A program made the translations under genes and the position numbers. The notes under the pieces are model-generated. The model had not been told where the DNA came from and made no database searches. It saw only the letters and a program-made list of their open reading frames with translations. Of a stretch of 64,000 nt of DNA, positions 31,001-38,938 are shown one piece after another. The stretch's first letter is position 1. The number at the start of each line of letters is the position of its first letter. Source of the stretch: Cupriavidus oxalaticus (GTDB lineage: Bacteria; Pseudomonadota; Gammaproteobacteria; Burkholderiales; Burkholderiaceae); the NCBI RefSeq assembly GCF_004768545.1, contig NZ_CP038634.1, positions 744,001-808,000 of the forward strand. The letters run 5' to 3'.

Positions 31001-31861
31001 CCCGACCTGCGCACCGGCCTGCAGGCACTGAAAAACCCGCAGAACATCTCGCTGGTCGCGATTCCCGGCCAGACCACCGCGGCCCTGCAGCAGGCGCTGA
31101 TCGACCAGTGCGAGGCGATGCGCTACCGCTTCGCCGTGCTCGACGGCCCGCCGCCCGACAACGACACGCTGGCCGACGTGCAGGACCTGCGCAGCCGCTA
31201 CGACTCGCGCTACGCCGCGGTCTACCACCCGTGGCTGACCATTCCCGACCCGTTCCCGCAGAGCCTGGCCAACCTGCGGCAGGTGCCGATTCCCCCGTCC
31301 GGACACATGCTCGGCATCTATGCCCGCGTGGACAACGAGCGCGGGGTGCACAAGGCGCCGGCCAATGAAGTCGTGCGCGGCATCAGCGGGCTGACGCGCT
31401 ACTTCAGCAAGGGCGAGCAGGACATCCTCAACCCGTATCCGGCCAATATCAACGTGGTGCGCGACTTCCGGCCCAACAACCGCGGCCTGCGCGTGTGGGG
31501 CGCGCGCTGCATCACCTCCGAGAGCGAGTTCAAGTACCTGAACGTGCGCCGCCTGCTGATCTTCCTGGAAGACTCGATCGACCGCGGCATGCAGTGGGTG
31601 GTGTTCGAGCCCAACGCCGAAGAGCTGTGGGCGCGCGTGCGGCGCAGCATCACCAACTTCCTGACCACGGTGTGGCGCAACGGCGCGCTGGAAGGCACCA
31701 CGCCCGAGCAAGGCTTCTTCGTCAAGTGCGACCGCACCACCATGACCCGCGACGACATCGACAACGGGCGCCTGATCGTGGTGATCGGGGTGGCGCCGGT
31801 CAAGCCGGCCGAGTACGTGATCATCCGCATCGGCCTGTGGACGGCCGACGCGGAGCAATAA
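28061..31861 (+). CDS. eCIS contractile sheath protein, giant form with inserted repeat domains
   Basis: 1266 residues, two to three times the length of usual eCIS sheaths. Residues 1-110 (YLAPGVYVEETQASNKPIEG, GLVGVTERGPLNVPQLVTSF) and about 830-1266 (PANINVVRDFRPNNRGLRVW, LLIFLEDSIDRGMQWVVFEP, VIGVAPVKPAEYVIIRIGLW) are the conserved sheath core. Between them lies about 700 residues of beta-rich insertion with three tandem units at about 371-425, 439-493 and 506-558, each starting V-PLD-V-G---GM, and a further LDNR module at 573-635. The core polymerises around the tube and contracts; the insert would be on the outside. A good ribosome site (AGGGGA) precedes the ATG. Confidence 0.92.
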   Translation: MPEYLAPGVYVEETQASNKPIEGVSTSTTGLVGVTERGPLNVPQLVTSFGEFQRLFGGMLPADEFTGPGARVHSYLPHAVEGFFLNGGKRAWVTRVLPEQAERARRDLFHLDLANAAIGGSVLLRPALQDTGTAINLPRLYVLDPGNFGVGDWVRVGDGSRADYRQVQALGAAPAHTALTLPLYFSHAAGAPTRDIAVTVNATLSPFTLRDDTRAGATEVVLSGTAALITTLLPLTHQLLQVDGAEYVFAAAVVGLSTTEARVLLETPLRLPHARGAQVDGLDIPAGANVNLDVAASAGGLLLFGPGFSTAGNLVVVGVGSAQEEVQRVGTLAQLPLDVPAYAPYPAGTIGQLVTLDDDARTVVDLPTNVVVPLDTVAGMSAGMTFTFGANNQVVAAVNQALGLVRLAAPLPGPALAAGDAVQVGAIAASVVAYPTERVVPLDSVNGVETGMTFDNAGDTALVATVLPDLRAVVLATALAAAPAAGTAVTVGGNANTAQSLLRPDVIPLDDVDGLAPGMSITIGADTGTISAVNTTVGAVALQAPLPAAPAAGATASFALRHTTQAAGAGAATLALDNRLGLDAGDVLRIGASPDEEYVTIARMLGERGVSPDAGVVQLAHPLSGGHASGVEVARQDVVVDTTRQPATLVLSPADGSDQLLVGDGTTYGAVLPEVVRFTTADGIAYFHRLDGAAANASPLEIELDDRLDFSHAAGAVVAERNRLFAVQALDAGGWGDRLMVAAADEASSLAANANVLAANPPPGPGMFSSLQLATLTGIEPGTILELLAPDGAPVAGAPLLKARAVDRASRLVLLDPPGLQAAHMNAVNNALMAGLNARVRSREWSLTVLLRQRPDPAVPTRNDNLLDQESFRQLSMDPRHSRYFERVIGATFTPGAPADDAGNPLRRWDRRSEGASQYIRVLDLEPVIANRTAIRLGPEALLDVLPSGLVRPARLPLSGGSDAVPLMGDPMYAGTDNNEPDLRTGLQALKNPQNISLVAIPGQTTAALQQALIDQCEAMRYRFAVLDGPPPDNDTLADVQDLRSRYDSRYAAVYHPWLTIPDPFPQSLANLRQVPIPPSGHMLGIYARVDNERGVHKAPANEVVRGISGLTRYFSKGEQDILNPYPANINVVRDFRPNNRGLRVWGARCITSESEFKYLNVRRLLIFLEDSIDRGMQWVVFEPNAEELWARVRRSITNFLTTVWRNGALEGTTPEQGFFVKCDRTTMTRDDIDNGRLIVVIGVAPVKPAEYVIIRIGLWTADAEQ

Positions 31862-31894
31862 GCGAACAATGAGCGAAAGCCGAGGAGCAAGGCC

Positions 31895-32353
31895 ATGGCT
31901 GCCACCGACATCCGCATCGATCCCTTCCCGGTCTTCAACTTCCGCGTCGAGCTGGACGGACTGATCGTGGCCTCGTTCAGCGAGGTCAGCGGCCTGACCG
32001 CCGACGGCGACGCGATCGACTACCGCGAGGGCAAGGACCCCACCAACAACGTGCGCAAGCTGCAGGGGCTGCGCAAGTACACGCCGCTGATGTTCAAGCG
32101 CGGCTACGTGCAGGACGACACGCTGTGGCAGTGGTACCGCCATATCGCCGACGGCGCCAACGAGCGCCGCAACGGCAGCGTGATCCTGATGAACGAGGCC
32201 CACCGCGACGTGCTGAGCTGGAATTTCGTCAACGCGTGGATCAACAAGATCGAGGGGCCCAGCCTGACCGCCACCGGCAACCAGGTGGCCGTGGAAAGCA
32301 TGGAGCTGCACCACGAGGGCCTGACCATCGAGATCATCAGCACCGCGCCCTGA
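31895..32353 (+). CDS. eCIS inner tube protein 1 (gp19-like)
   Basis: 152 residues of the T4 gp19-like tube family (PF06841 type): FPVFNFRVELDGLIVASFSE followed by VSGL, the family hallmark, then YREGKDPTNNVRKLQGLRKY and the ending VESMELHHEGLTIEI. Hexameric rings of this protein stack to form the needle inside the sheath. It has a strong ribosome site (GAGGAG) and lies between the two sheath genes, as expected for the main tube subunit. Confidence 0.93.
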   Translation: MAATDIRIDPFPVFNFRVELDGLIVASFSEVSGLTADGDAIDYREGKDPTNNVRKLQGLRKYTPLMFKRGYVQDDTLWQWYRHIADGANERRNGSVILMNEAHRDVLSWNFVNAWINKIEGPSLTATGNQVAVESMELHHEGLTIEIISTAP

Positions 32354-32385
32354 ACGGAACCGCAACCCCAGCACCGGAGACCGCC

Positions 32386-34464
32386 ATGCGCCACGGCATG
32401 CCCGCCGTCAGCATCGAACGGACCGACGCCGCCAGCGACGGGCCGGTGGTGCTGCGCACCGACATCGCCGCGTTTATCGGGCTGGCCGAGCGCGGCCCGC
32501 TCGATACGCCGGTGGCAGTGGAATCGTGGCGGCAGTTCCAGGCGCACTTCGGGCGCCCGTTCGGCAGCGCCTACCTGGCGTGGGCGGTGCGCGGCTTCTT
32601 CGACAACGACGGCCTGCGCTGCTGGGTCGTGCGCGTGGCCGCGCGGCAGTTTGGCGACGACGGCAACGAGGCCGCGCCGGGCGGCGGCGCACGCAGCGCC
32701 GGCGTGCTTCTGGCGGACACCGCGGGCGTGCCGCGCTGGCGGCTGTCGGCCACCTCTCCCGGCAGCTGGGGCAACGAACTCAGCATAGCGTGGCGCCGCG
32801 AGCGGCCGCTGACGCAGCGCGCCTTGTCGGCCGACAGCACCAGTGCACGGCTGGCCGCCGTGGCCGGCTTTGCACCCGGTGAGCTGGTGCGGCTGGCGCA
32901 GCCGGCGGCGAGCGCGCATCGCGTGCTGGTGCATGTCGACGCGGCGGCGGGCAAGCTCTACTGGGTCCATCCCGATCCGCGCCAGCGCGGCGCCGACCAG
33001 CTCGCCTGGAGCGCGCTGGACCCTGCCCAGCCGCTCATGGTGGAGCGTGTCGCCTACACGCTCGACGTCTGGCGGCGCGACGCCTTTGCCGCGCAATACC
33101 CCGACCTGCACCCGTCGCCGCGGCACCCGCGCTACTTCGGCACCGTGCTGGCGCCGGCATATGGCAGCGGGGCCGAACGGCTGCGCCTGCCGCCGGTGAA
33201 TCCCGGCGCCCTGCCCGTGCCGCCCGGACTGGTCGAGATCGCTGGCCTTGCCCCCGCGCTGCCGCCGTTGCCCCTGGCGGCAGCGTCCGGCGAGCGGCTG
33301 CCGCTTGCGTCCGGCGCCGACGGCCTGGCCGCGCTGACCGCCAGCGACTTCCTCGGAGAGCCGTACTCGCCGCGCGACAGCGACTTCGCCCGACTACGCA
33401 AGGCGCGCGGCCTGCAGGCGCTGGCGGAGATCGACGAAATCTCGCTGGTGGCCGCGCCCGACATCCTGATCCGGCCGCAGCCGGACCCCGACTACGAGCC
33501 GCTGCCGCCTGATGCCGCCAATCCCTGCCTCGCCTGCCCGCCGCCCGCGCCGCCGCGCCGCGTGCACCAGCCGCGCGCCGTCGCCGAGCTGCCGCCGGTC
33601 TTTGCCGAGGCCGACATCCTGCGCGTGCAGACCGCGCTGATCGCCGACTGCGATGCGCGTGGCGACCGCTTTGCCGTGCTGTCCGCGCCGTTCGAGCGCG
33701 CCACCAGCCGCGCCCGCGGCATCCGCGCGCTGGCCGAATGGCGCCGCATGCTGGTCGAGCAGCAGCCCGCCCGCGCCGCCGCGCTGTACGCGCCGTGGCT
33801 GGCGGTGGCCGAGAACGACGGCGCCGCGCCACCCGTTGCCGGCAGCGTCGCCGGCGTCAGGATCGTGCCTGCCTGCGGCCACGTTGCCGGTGCCATCGCC
33901 AGTACCGACCTGGCGCTCGGCGTGATGCGCGCGCCGGCCAATGTGCCGGTGCAGCGCGTGGTCGACGTGCGCAGCGCCGTCAACGATGCCCAGCATGGCG
34001 AACTCAACGATGCCGGCGTCAACGTGCTGCGCGCCGAATTCGGCCGCGCGCCGATGCTGCTGGGCGCGCGCACCGTCAGCGACGAACCGGAATGGCGCTA
34101 TGTCAGCACCGTGCGCATGCTGATCGCGCTCAGGCGGGCCTGCGACATCGCGCTGCGCTGGGCCGTGTTCGAGCCCAACGACGCGCCCACGCGCGCCGCC
34201 GTGGCCACCACGCTGATCGCCATCCTGACGCTGTTCTGGCAGCGCGGCGCCTTTGCCGGCGCCACCGCGGCGGAATCGTTCTTCGTGCGCTGCCAGGAGG
34301 ACCCCACCGAAGACACCACCAACGCCGACGCGCGCGAGCACGGCCAGCTGATCGCGCTGGTCGGCATCGCGCCGGTGGCGCCGGCCGAGTTCATCGTGCT
34401 GCGCGTGGGCAGGCAGGACAACCTGCCGGTGTTTTCGCTGTTCGAACGCAAGGAGTTCGCATGA
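32386..34464 (+). CDS. eCIS contractile sheath protein 2
   Basis: 692 residues from the ATG at 32386. The N-terminal block (VVLRTDIAAFIGLAERGPLD, then FQAHFGRPFGSAYLAWAVRG) and the C-terminal block (VDVRSAVNDAQHGELNDAGV, ALRWAVFEPNDAPTRAAVAT, ALVGIAPVAPAEFIVLRVGR) match the sheath core of the larger protein. The middle carries a different, Pro- and Ala-rich insert. In Afp-like particles minor sheath forms sit near the baseplate, which may be its role. Its stop overlaps the next start. Confidence 0.9.
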   Translation: MRHGMPAVSIERTDAASDGPVVLRTDIAAFIGLAERGPLDTPVAVESWRQFQAHFGRPFGSAYLAWAVRGFFDNDGLRCWVVRVAARQFGDDGNEAAPGGGARSAGVLLADTAGVPRWRLSATSPGSWGNELSIAWRRERPLTQRALSADSTSARLAAVAGFAPGELVRLAQPAASAHRVLVHVDAAAGKLYWVHPDPRQRGADQLAWSALDPAQPLMVERVAYTLDVWRRDAFAAQYPDLHPSPRHPRYFGTVLAPAYGSGAERLRLPPVNPGALPVPPGLVEIAGLAPALPPLPLAAASGERLPLASGADGLAALTASDFLGEPYSPRDSDFARLRKARGLQALAEIDEISLVAAPDILIRPQPDPDYEPLPPDAANPCLACPPPAPPRRVHQPRAVAELPPVFAEADILRVQTALIADCDARGDRFAVLSAPFERATSRARGIRALAEWRRMLVEQQPARAAALYAPWLAVAENDGAAPPVAGSVAGVRIVPACGHVAGAIASTDLALGVMRAPANVPVQRVVDVRSAVNDAQHGELNDAGVNVLRAEFGRAPMLLGARTVSDEPEWRYVSTVRMLIALRRACDIALRWAVFEPNDAPTRAAVATTLIAILTLFWQRGAFAGATAAESFFVRCQEDPTEDTTNADAREHGQLIALVGIAPVAPAEFIVLRVGRQDNLPVFSLFERKEFA

Positions 34465-35015
34465 GCCTCGCCACCCGCCGCGACCCGCTGCTCGGCTTCA
34501 ACTTCCTGGTCACGCTGTATGACTCGACCGCTTCCACCGGTTCGGCGGTGACACGGATCGCCCTGTCGCCGCTGATGCCCGCGCCGGTGGCCGGCTTCAG
34601 CGAATGCAGCGGACTGGAGATGACGATGGAAACCGACGACTACATGGAGGGCGGTCTCAACGGCACCGTGCTCAAGTTCCCCAAGCGCATCCGCAACACC
34701 GAGATCGTGCTGCGCCACGGCGTGACCAGGAGCACCGAGCTGTTCGACTGGTTCTACGCCTTCACGGCGGGCGCCGGCAAGCGCAAGGACGGCCTGATCA
34801 CGCTGTGCGACGCGCGCCACAAGCCGCACACGGTATGGGGCTTCCGCCGCGGCCTGCCGACCAGGTACAGCGGGCCGCAACTCAATGCCCAGCAGAGCGC
34901 GGTGGCGGTCGAAGCCGTCACCATCACCCACGAAGGCCTCTACCAGCTGGGCGGCGCGGCCGCGCTGGCCGGCGCCATCGGCGAGGCCGCCGGAGCCATC
35001 GGGAGCCTGTTTTGA
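34461..35015 (+). CDS. eCIS inner tube protein 2 (gp19-like)
   Basis: 184 residues, starting at an ATG that overlaps the sheath stop (ATGA) with AAGGAG just upstream. DPLLGFNFLVTLYDSTAS and MPAPVAGFSECSGLEMTMET are the tube-family signature, followed by LKFPKRIRNTEIVLRHGVTR and VEAVTITHEGLYQLG. It is longer than tube protein 1 and probably forms the baseplate-proximal tube ring (Afp5-like). A hydrophobic Ala/Gly tail (AAALAGAIGEAAGAIGSLF) ends the protein. Confidence 0.9.
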   Translation: MSLATRRDPLLGFNFLVTLYDSTASTGSAVTRIALSPLMPAPVAGFSECSGLEMTMETDDYMEGGLNGTVLKFPKRIRNTEIVLRHGVTRSTELFDWFYAFTAGAGKRKDGLITLCDARHKPHTVWGFRRGLPTRYSGPQLNAQQSAVAVEAVTITHEGLYQLGGAAALAGAIGEAAGAIGSLF

Positions 35016-35242
35016 GCGACGTCATCATCGAAAGCGTGGTCAGCCGCGTGCGCATCGTCGACGGTGCCGGCGGGTTGTCCGAGCAGACCGTGCGCAGCAT
35101 CGTCGCGGCGATCCTGCCCGCGGTACAGCAGATGCTGGCGCATCAGCGCCAGGTGTCCAGCGAGACTTCGACCGGCAATGGATACCTCGACTGGATGGAA
35201 GGCGAGACCGGCTCCGGCGGACCTGACGGAGCAACGCCATGA
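35012..35242 (+). CDS. Small eCIS protein, DUF5908-like (Afp6 position)
   Basis: 76 residues from a TTG whose last two bases form the start of the previous stop codon (TTGA). It begins SDVIIESVVSRVRIVDGAG, the usual opening of the small DUF5908 proteins found between tube and LysM genes in eCIS operons, and ends in a flexible acidic tail. The role is not established. GGGAG precedes the start. Confidence 0.65.
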   Translation: MSDVIIESVVSRVRIVDGAGGLSEQTVRSIVAAILPAVQQMLAHQRQVSSETSTGNGYLDWMEGETGSGGPDGATP

Positions 35243-35943
35243 CGATACCGGCCAAGGGCAAGTTCAAGGTGCGGGTGGGGCCCAAGCCTTCCGACACCAT
35301 CAGCTACCCGGTGCAGTTCAACCCCACCGAGCTGCAGTTCGACAAGCAGGTGCAGATGGCGGAGATCGGCATTCCCGGGCTGGATGCGCCATTGCAGCAG
35401 TTCGTGCGCGGCAATGCCGAGAAGCTGACGCTGGAGCTGTTCTGCGACAGCACCGACAAGGGCATGGGCATCGGCGCGCAGTCGGTGACGAAAGAAGCCG
35501 ACAAGTACTACCAGCTGGTCAAGATAATCCCCGCGCTGCATGCGCCGCCGGTGGTCACCTTCATCTGGAACGACCAGTTTCCCGGCAACGAGGTCGGCAA
35601 GGCCTGGGGCGGCAGCCAGCGGCGCACCAGCTTCACCGGCGTGGCCGAGAGCGTGCGCAGCCGCTTCACGTTGTTCAGCCCCGAAGGCATCCCGCTGCGC
35701 GCCACGGTCAACCTGGTGTTGCGCGAGTGGCGCCCGATCGAGCAGCAGCTCGGCAGGCAGAACCCGAGCTCGCCCGACCGCAGCCACGCCCACGTGCTGC
35801 GCCGTGGCGACACCCTCAGCGCGGTCGCGGGCGACTACTACGAGCGCGCCGGCGAGTGGCGCGCCATTGCCGACGAGAACGGCATCGAGGATCCGCGCCG
35901 GCTGGCGGCGGGATTGCGGCTGACGGTGCCGTCGATCCGCTAG
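35239..35943 (+). CDS. eCIS tube-initiator / baseplate protein with LysM domain (Afp7-like)
   Basis: 234 residues. Residues 1-175 are the CIS tube-protein domain (SYPVQFNPTELQFDKQVQMA, LTLELFCDSTDKGMGIG, VVTFIWNDQFPGNEV); residues about 183-234 are a LysM fold (HVLRRGDTLSAVAGDYYERA, ending LAAGLRLTVPSIR). The protein joins the tube to the hub, like T4 gp53/gp54. Here LysM serves assembly rather than peptidoglycan binding. Its start overlaps the preceding stop by four bases. Confidence 0.9.
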   Translation: MTIPAKGKFKVRVGPKPSDTISYPVQFNPTELQFDKQVQMAEIGIPGLDAPLQQFVRGNAEKLTLELFCDSTDKGMGIGAQSVTKEADKYYQLVKIIPALHAPPVVTFIWNDQFPGNEVGKAWGGSQRRTSFTGVAESVRSRFTLFSPEGIPLRATVNLVLREWRPIEQQLGRQNPSSPDRSHAHVLRRGDTLSAVAGDYYERAGEWRAIADENGIEDPRRLAAGLRLTVPSIR

Positions 35944-35953
35944 GGGCGATGCC

Positions 35954-37201
35954 ATGGGCGCGAGCGAATACCTGACCCTTGCCGGCGAATCCGCCCGCAG
36001 CGAAATGGGTGGCCTGCGCGTGCCGCGCTTCGAGCTGACCATCGACGGCGTGCGGCCGGAGAACAGCGTGCTGCGCGACATCGTCGACATCACCTACCGC
36101 GACAACATCGACCAGATCGACGGCTTCGAGCTGACCGTCGGCAACTGGGATCCGGCGCGGCGCCGCTACAAGTACATCGGCTCGGAAGACAGCAAGAGCG
36201 CGGCCGATGCCACGCTGCATGAGCTGGAGACGCTGTTCGAGCCCTGCTCCAAGGTGGTCCGCATCAGGATGGGCTACGCCAGCGAACTGGTGGAGATGCT
36301 GACCGGCAACTTTACCACCATGGAGCCGACCTTCTCCACCGGCGGCCCGCACACGCTGGCGGTGCGCGGCCTGAACCGGCTGCACCGGCTGCGGCGCAAG
36401 CGCTATGACGGCAACTGGCACGACACCACCGACAGCGCCATCGCCCGCAGCTTCGACGGCCTGACGGACCCCGACTGGCGCAACAGCGGCCAGGACGCGC
36501 GCCGCATCCCGATGCCGATCCGCACCGACCCCGACAACGAACCGCCGCTGGTCTTCGTCGGCCAGAAGAATGAATACGACATCGATTTCCTGTGGCGGCG
36601 CGCGCGGCTGCGCGGCTACGTGGTAACGATCGAGCAGGACCCTGCCGACGGCAGCGACAGGCTCTACTTTGGCCCGTCCACCAAGGGCGGGCCCAGGCCC
36701 TACCGGCTCGACTGGGGTGCCGGCCTGGTGGACCTGAAGGCCACCCTGACCACCGCCAACCAGGTCAAGAAGGTGACTGTGCGCGGCTGGGACCGCGCCG
36801 GCCAGCGCGCCATCGAGGAAACCGCCGACCTGGAAGACCCGCGCTTCCTGCGGCGCAACCCGCGCCTGCTGGAGATCGTCAGGCAGTGCGACCCGCGCGA
36901 GGAACGCGTGGTCACGCGCCCGGTATCGACCCGCAACGAGGCCCGGCGGCTCGCGCTCGACATCCTCACCGGCCACGCGCAGGAACTGGTGAAGGTGCAG
37001 GCCAGCGTGGTCGGCCTGCCGCGGCTGCGCGCCGGCTCGCACGTCAGCATCCAGGGCATCGGCGCGCGGCTCTCGGGCGAGTTCTTCGTCACCGAGACCA
37101 CGCACACGATCAACACCAGCGGCTATGTCACCCGCTTCACCGCGCGCCGGGAAGACCCGGACACCGGGTTGCAACTCGCCCCCGGAGGAGGCACACCATG
37201 A
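35954..37201 (+). CDS. eCIS hub protein, phage late-control gpD-like
   Basis: 415 residues with the gpD/gp27-like hub fold: RFELTIDGVRPENSVLRDIV, IDGFELTVGNWDPARRRYKY, and the later domain (KKVTVRGWDRAGQRAIEETA, VQASVVGLPRLRAGSHVSIQ, FFVTETTHTINTSGYVTRFT). In Afp8 and VgrG the hub and spike are fused; here the spike is a separate gene that overlaps this one by four bases. The trimer forms the centre of the baseplate. Confidence 0.9.
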   Translation: MGASEYLTLAGESARSEMGGLRVPRFELTIDGVRPENSVLRDIVDITYRDNIDQIDGFELTVGNWDPARRRYKYIGSEDSKSAADATLHELETLFEPCSKVVRIRMGYASELVEMLTGNFTTMEPTFSTGGPHTLAVRGLNRLHRLRRKRYDGNWHDTTDSAIARSFDGLTDPDWRNSGQDARRIPMPIRTDPDNEPPLVFVGQKNEYDIDFLWRRARLRGYVVTIEQDPADGSDRLYFGPSTKGGPRPYRLDWGAGLVDLKATLTTANQVKKVTVRGWDRAGQRAIEETADLEDPRFLRRNPRLLEIVRQCDPREERVVTRPVSTRNEARRLALDILTGHAQELVKVQASVVGLPRLRAGSHVSIQGIGARLSGEFFVTETTHTINTSGYVTRFTARREDPDTGLQLAPGGGTP

Positions 37202-37710
37202 ACCGCAGCGAACGCAGTGCAGGCATCGTCATCGGCAAGGTGATCGCGGTACGCGACCCGGAGCGCCTGGGCCGCATCCAGGTCAACTACCCGTGGCTGT
37301 CCGGACCGGAGCAGCGCTGGGTGCCGGTGGCCGCGCCGATGGCCGGCGGCGACCGCGGCGCGTTCTTCATGCCTGAGGTGGACGACGAGGTGATCCTCGC
37401 CTTCGACCAGGGCATGTGGGACCACCCCTATGTGATCGGCTTCCTGTGGAACCCGCGGCAGCGGCCGCCGTCCTCCGACGAGCGCCAGCGCATGATCCGC
37501 TCGCGCAACGGGCATGCGCTGCGCATGGTCGACTCCACGCCGGTGGCCGGCAACAAGGGCGCGCTGATCATCGAGGACGCGCACGGCAATACCGTGGTGA
37601 TGACCAACACGCATATCAGCATCAACACGCGCGGCGCGCTGGCGATCAACGCGGTCGGCAGCATCACCATCAACGACCGGCTGGTGCGGCCCGCCGGCGG
37701 GCCGATCTGA
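37198..37710 (+). CDS. eCIS spike protein, baseplate assembly protein V (gp5 OB-fold)
   Basis: 170 residues. The OB-fold (GIVIGKVIAVRDPERLGRIQ, VNYPWLSGPEQRWVPVAAPM, EVDDEVILAFDQGMWDHPYV, IGFLWNPRQRPP) is followed by a short beta-helix with VVMTNTHISINTRGALAINA. The trimeric spike pierces the target membrane. Its ATG overlaps the hub gene stop, and GGAGGAG is just upstream. It lacks any toxin extension. Confidence 0.9.
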   Translation: MNRSERSAGIVIGKVIAVRDPERLGRIQVNYPWLSGPEQRWVPVAAPMAGGDRGAFFMPEVDDEVILAFDQGMWDHPYVIGFLWNPRQRPPSSDERQRMIRSRNGHALRMVDSTPVAGNKGALIIEDAHGNTVVMTNTHISINTRGALAINAVGSITINDRLVRPAGGPI

Positions 37711-37763
37711 AGACTGGCCCTGCCGGCTGGCCCTACCGACGCAGACCACACCGCGAGGCAAGC

Positions 37764-38528
37764 ATGGACGTCCCGATCGAGGTACCGCTGCCCGAATCCC
37801 TGCAGAAGGCGCTGCAGAAGCCGGTCTGCATCCCGCTGCCCAAGCCCGGCAGCGCGCAGATCCAGCTGCCCACCGGCGGCACGCTCAAGGGAATCGTCGA
37901 TATCACCAAGGGCATTCCGGACGACTGCTCGCTCAACTTCTCGCTGGTGCTGCAACTGGCGCCGGTGATGGCGAGCATCGAATGCCTGGTCAAGGTGCTC
38001 AAGCTGATCAAGCCGCTGATCGACGTGGTCAAGGCGCTGGGCCCGCCCGACCCGCCCACGCTGATCAAGGTGGTGCCGGAGTTCCTGCAGGCGGCCGAGG
38101 CGGTGCTGCCCTGCCTGGCGGTGCCAACGCCCGTGGTGATGATCCCGTTCGTGCGCGACGTGCTGCTGCTCATCATCAAGCTGCTCAGGTGCATCATCGG
38201 CCAGCTCAAGAGCGTCCTGGCGCTGATGGGCGGTCTGGCGCTGCAGATCTCGTCGGCGCAGGCCGAGGGCAACAGCGAGCTGATGGCCGCGCTGGAATGC
38301 GCGCAGGCCAACGCCAATGCCTCGGCCCAGCACATGATGTCGGCAATCGACCCGGTGCTGGTGCTGCTGTCGCTGGCCGAGCCCTTCATGGGCATTGCCG
38401 GGGTCGATCCTATCAAGACGCCGACCATCGGCGCGGCCGAGGACATCGAGAGCCTGCAGAACGTGGTCACCACGCTCGACGAGCTGACCAAGGCGCTGCA
38501 GCTCGTCGCCGACGCGCTGGGAGGCTGA
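37764..38528 (+). CDS. Hydrophobic helical eCIS protein of unknown function
   Basis: 254 residues from the ATG at 37764. Residues 1-55 are polar and Pro-rich (VPLPESLQKALQKPVCIPLP); residues about 55-185 contain long amphipathic or membrane-like helices (LQLAPVMASIECLVKVLKLI, LLLIIKLLRCIIGQLKSVLA). It occupies the place where a PAAR tip protein is often encoded, but no PAAR motif is present. It might be a tip component, a membrane-active cargo carried in the tube, or an assembly factor; the sequence does not decide. Confidence 0.65.
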   Translation: MDVPIEVPLPESLQKALQKPVCIPLPKPGSAQIQLPTGGTLKGIVDITKGIPDDCSLNFSLVLQLAPVMASIECLVKVLKLIKPLIDVVKALGPPDPPTLIKVVPEFLQAAEAVLPCLAVPTPVVMIPFVRDVLLLIIKLLRCIIGQLKSVLALMGGLALQISSAQAEGNSELMAALECAQANANASAQHMMSAIDPVLVLLSLAEPFMGIAGVDPIKTPTIGAAEDIESLQNVVTTLDELTKALQLVADALGG

Positions 38529-38529
38529 G

Positions 38530-38928
38530 ATGGCACAGGACTTCCTCGGCACCGGCTTTGCCTTCCCGCTCTCGGTCACGCCGCGCGGCAAGCTGGCGCT
38601 GGCGCGCGCCGGGCAGCGCATCGAAGAATCGATCTACCTGATTCTGGGCACGCGGCTGGGCGAGCGCCTGATGATGCCGGCGTTCGGCTGCGCCATCCAC
38701 GACCTGCTGTTCGCGCCCAACGACCCCACCACGCGCACCGAGGCGGTCGACGCGGTGCGCGAGGCGCTGGCGCTGTGGGAGGCGCGCATCGACGTGCTGG
38801 CCGTGACGGCCGACTTCGACCCCGCGCAGCCCAGCCTGCTGCTGATCCGCGTCGACTACCGCATCCGCGCCAACAACGCGCTGGCCAACCTGGTGTACCC
38901 GTTCTACATCAACGAATCCTACGTCTAG
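38530..38928 (+). CDS. eCIS baseplate wedge protein, GPW/gp25 family
   Basis: 132 residues with the family motifs IEESIYLILGTRLGERLMMP followed by AFGCAIHDLLFAPND, a gp25-type helix (VREALALWEARIDVLAV) and a final strand pair. gp25 starts sheath polymerisation from the baseplate. One base separates it from the previous stop, and GGAGG is upstream. Confidence 0.93.
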   Translation: MAQDFLGTGFAFPLSVTPRGKLALARAGQRIEESIYLILGTRLGERLMMPAFGCAIHDLLFAPNDPTTRTEAVDAVREALALWEARIDVLAVTADFDPAQPSLLLIRVDYRIRANNALANLVYPFYINESYV

Positions 38929-38938
38929 GGCCAGGATC

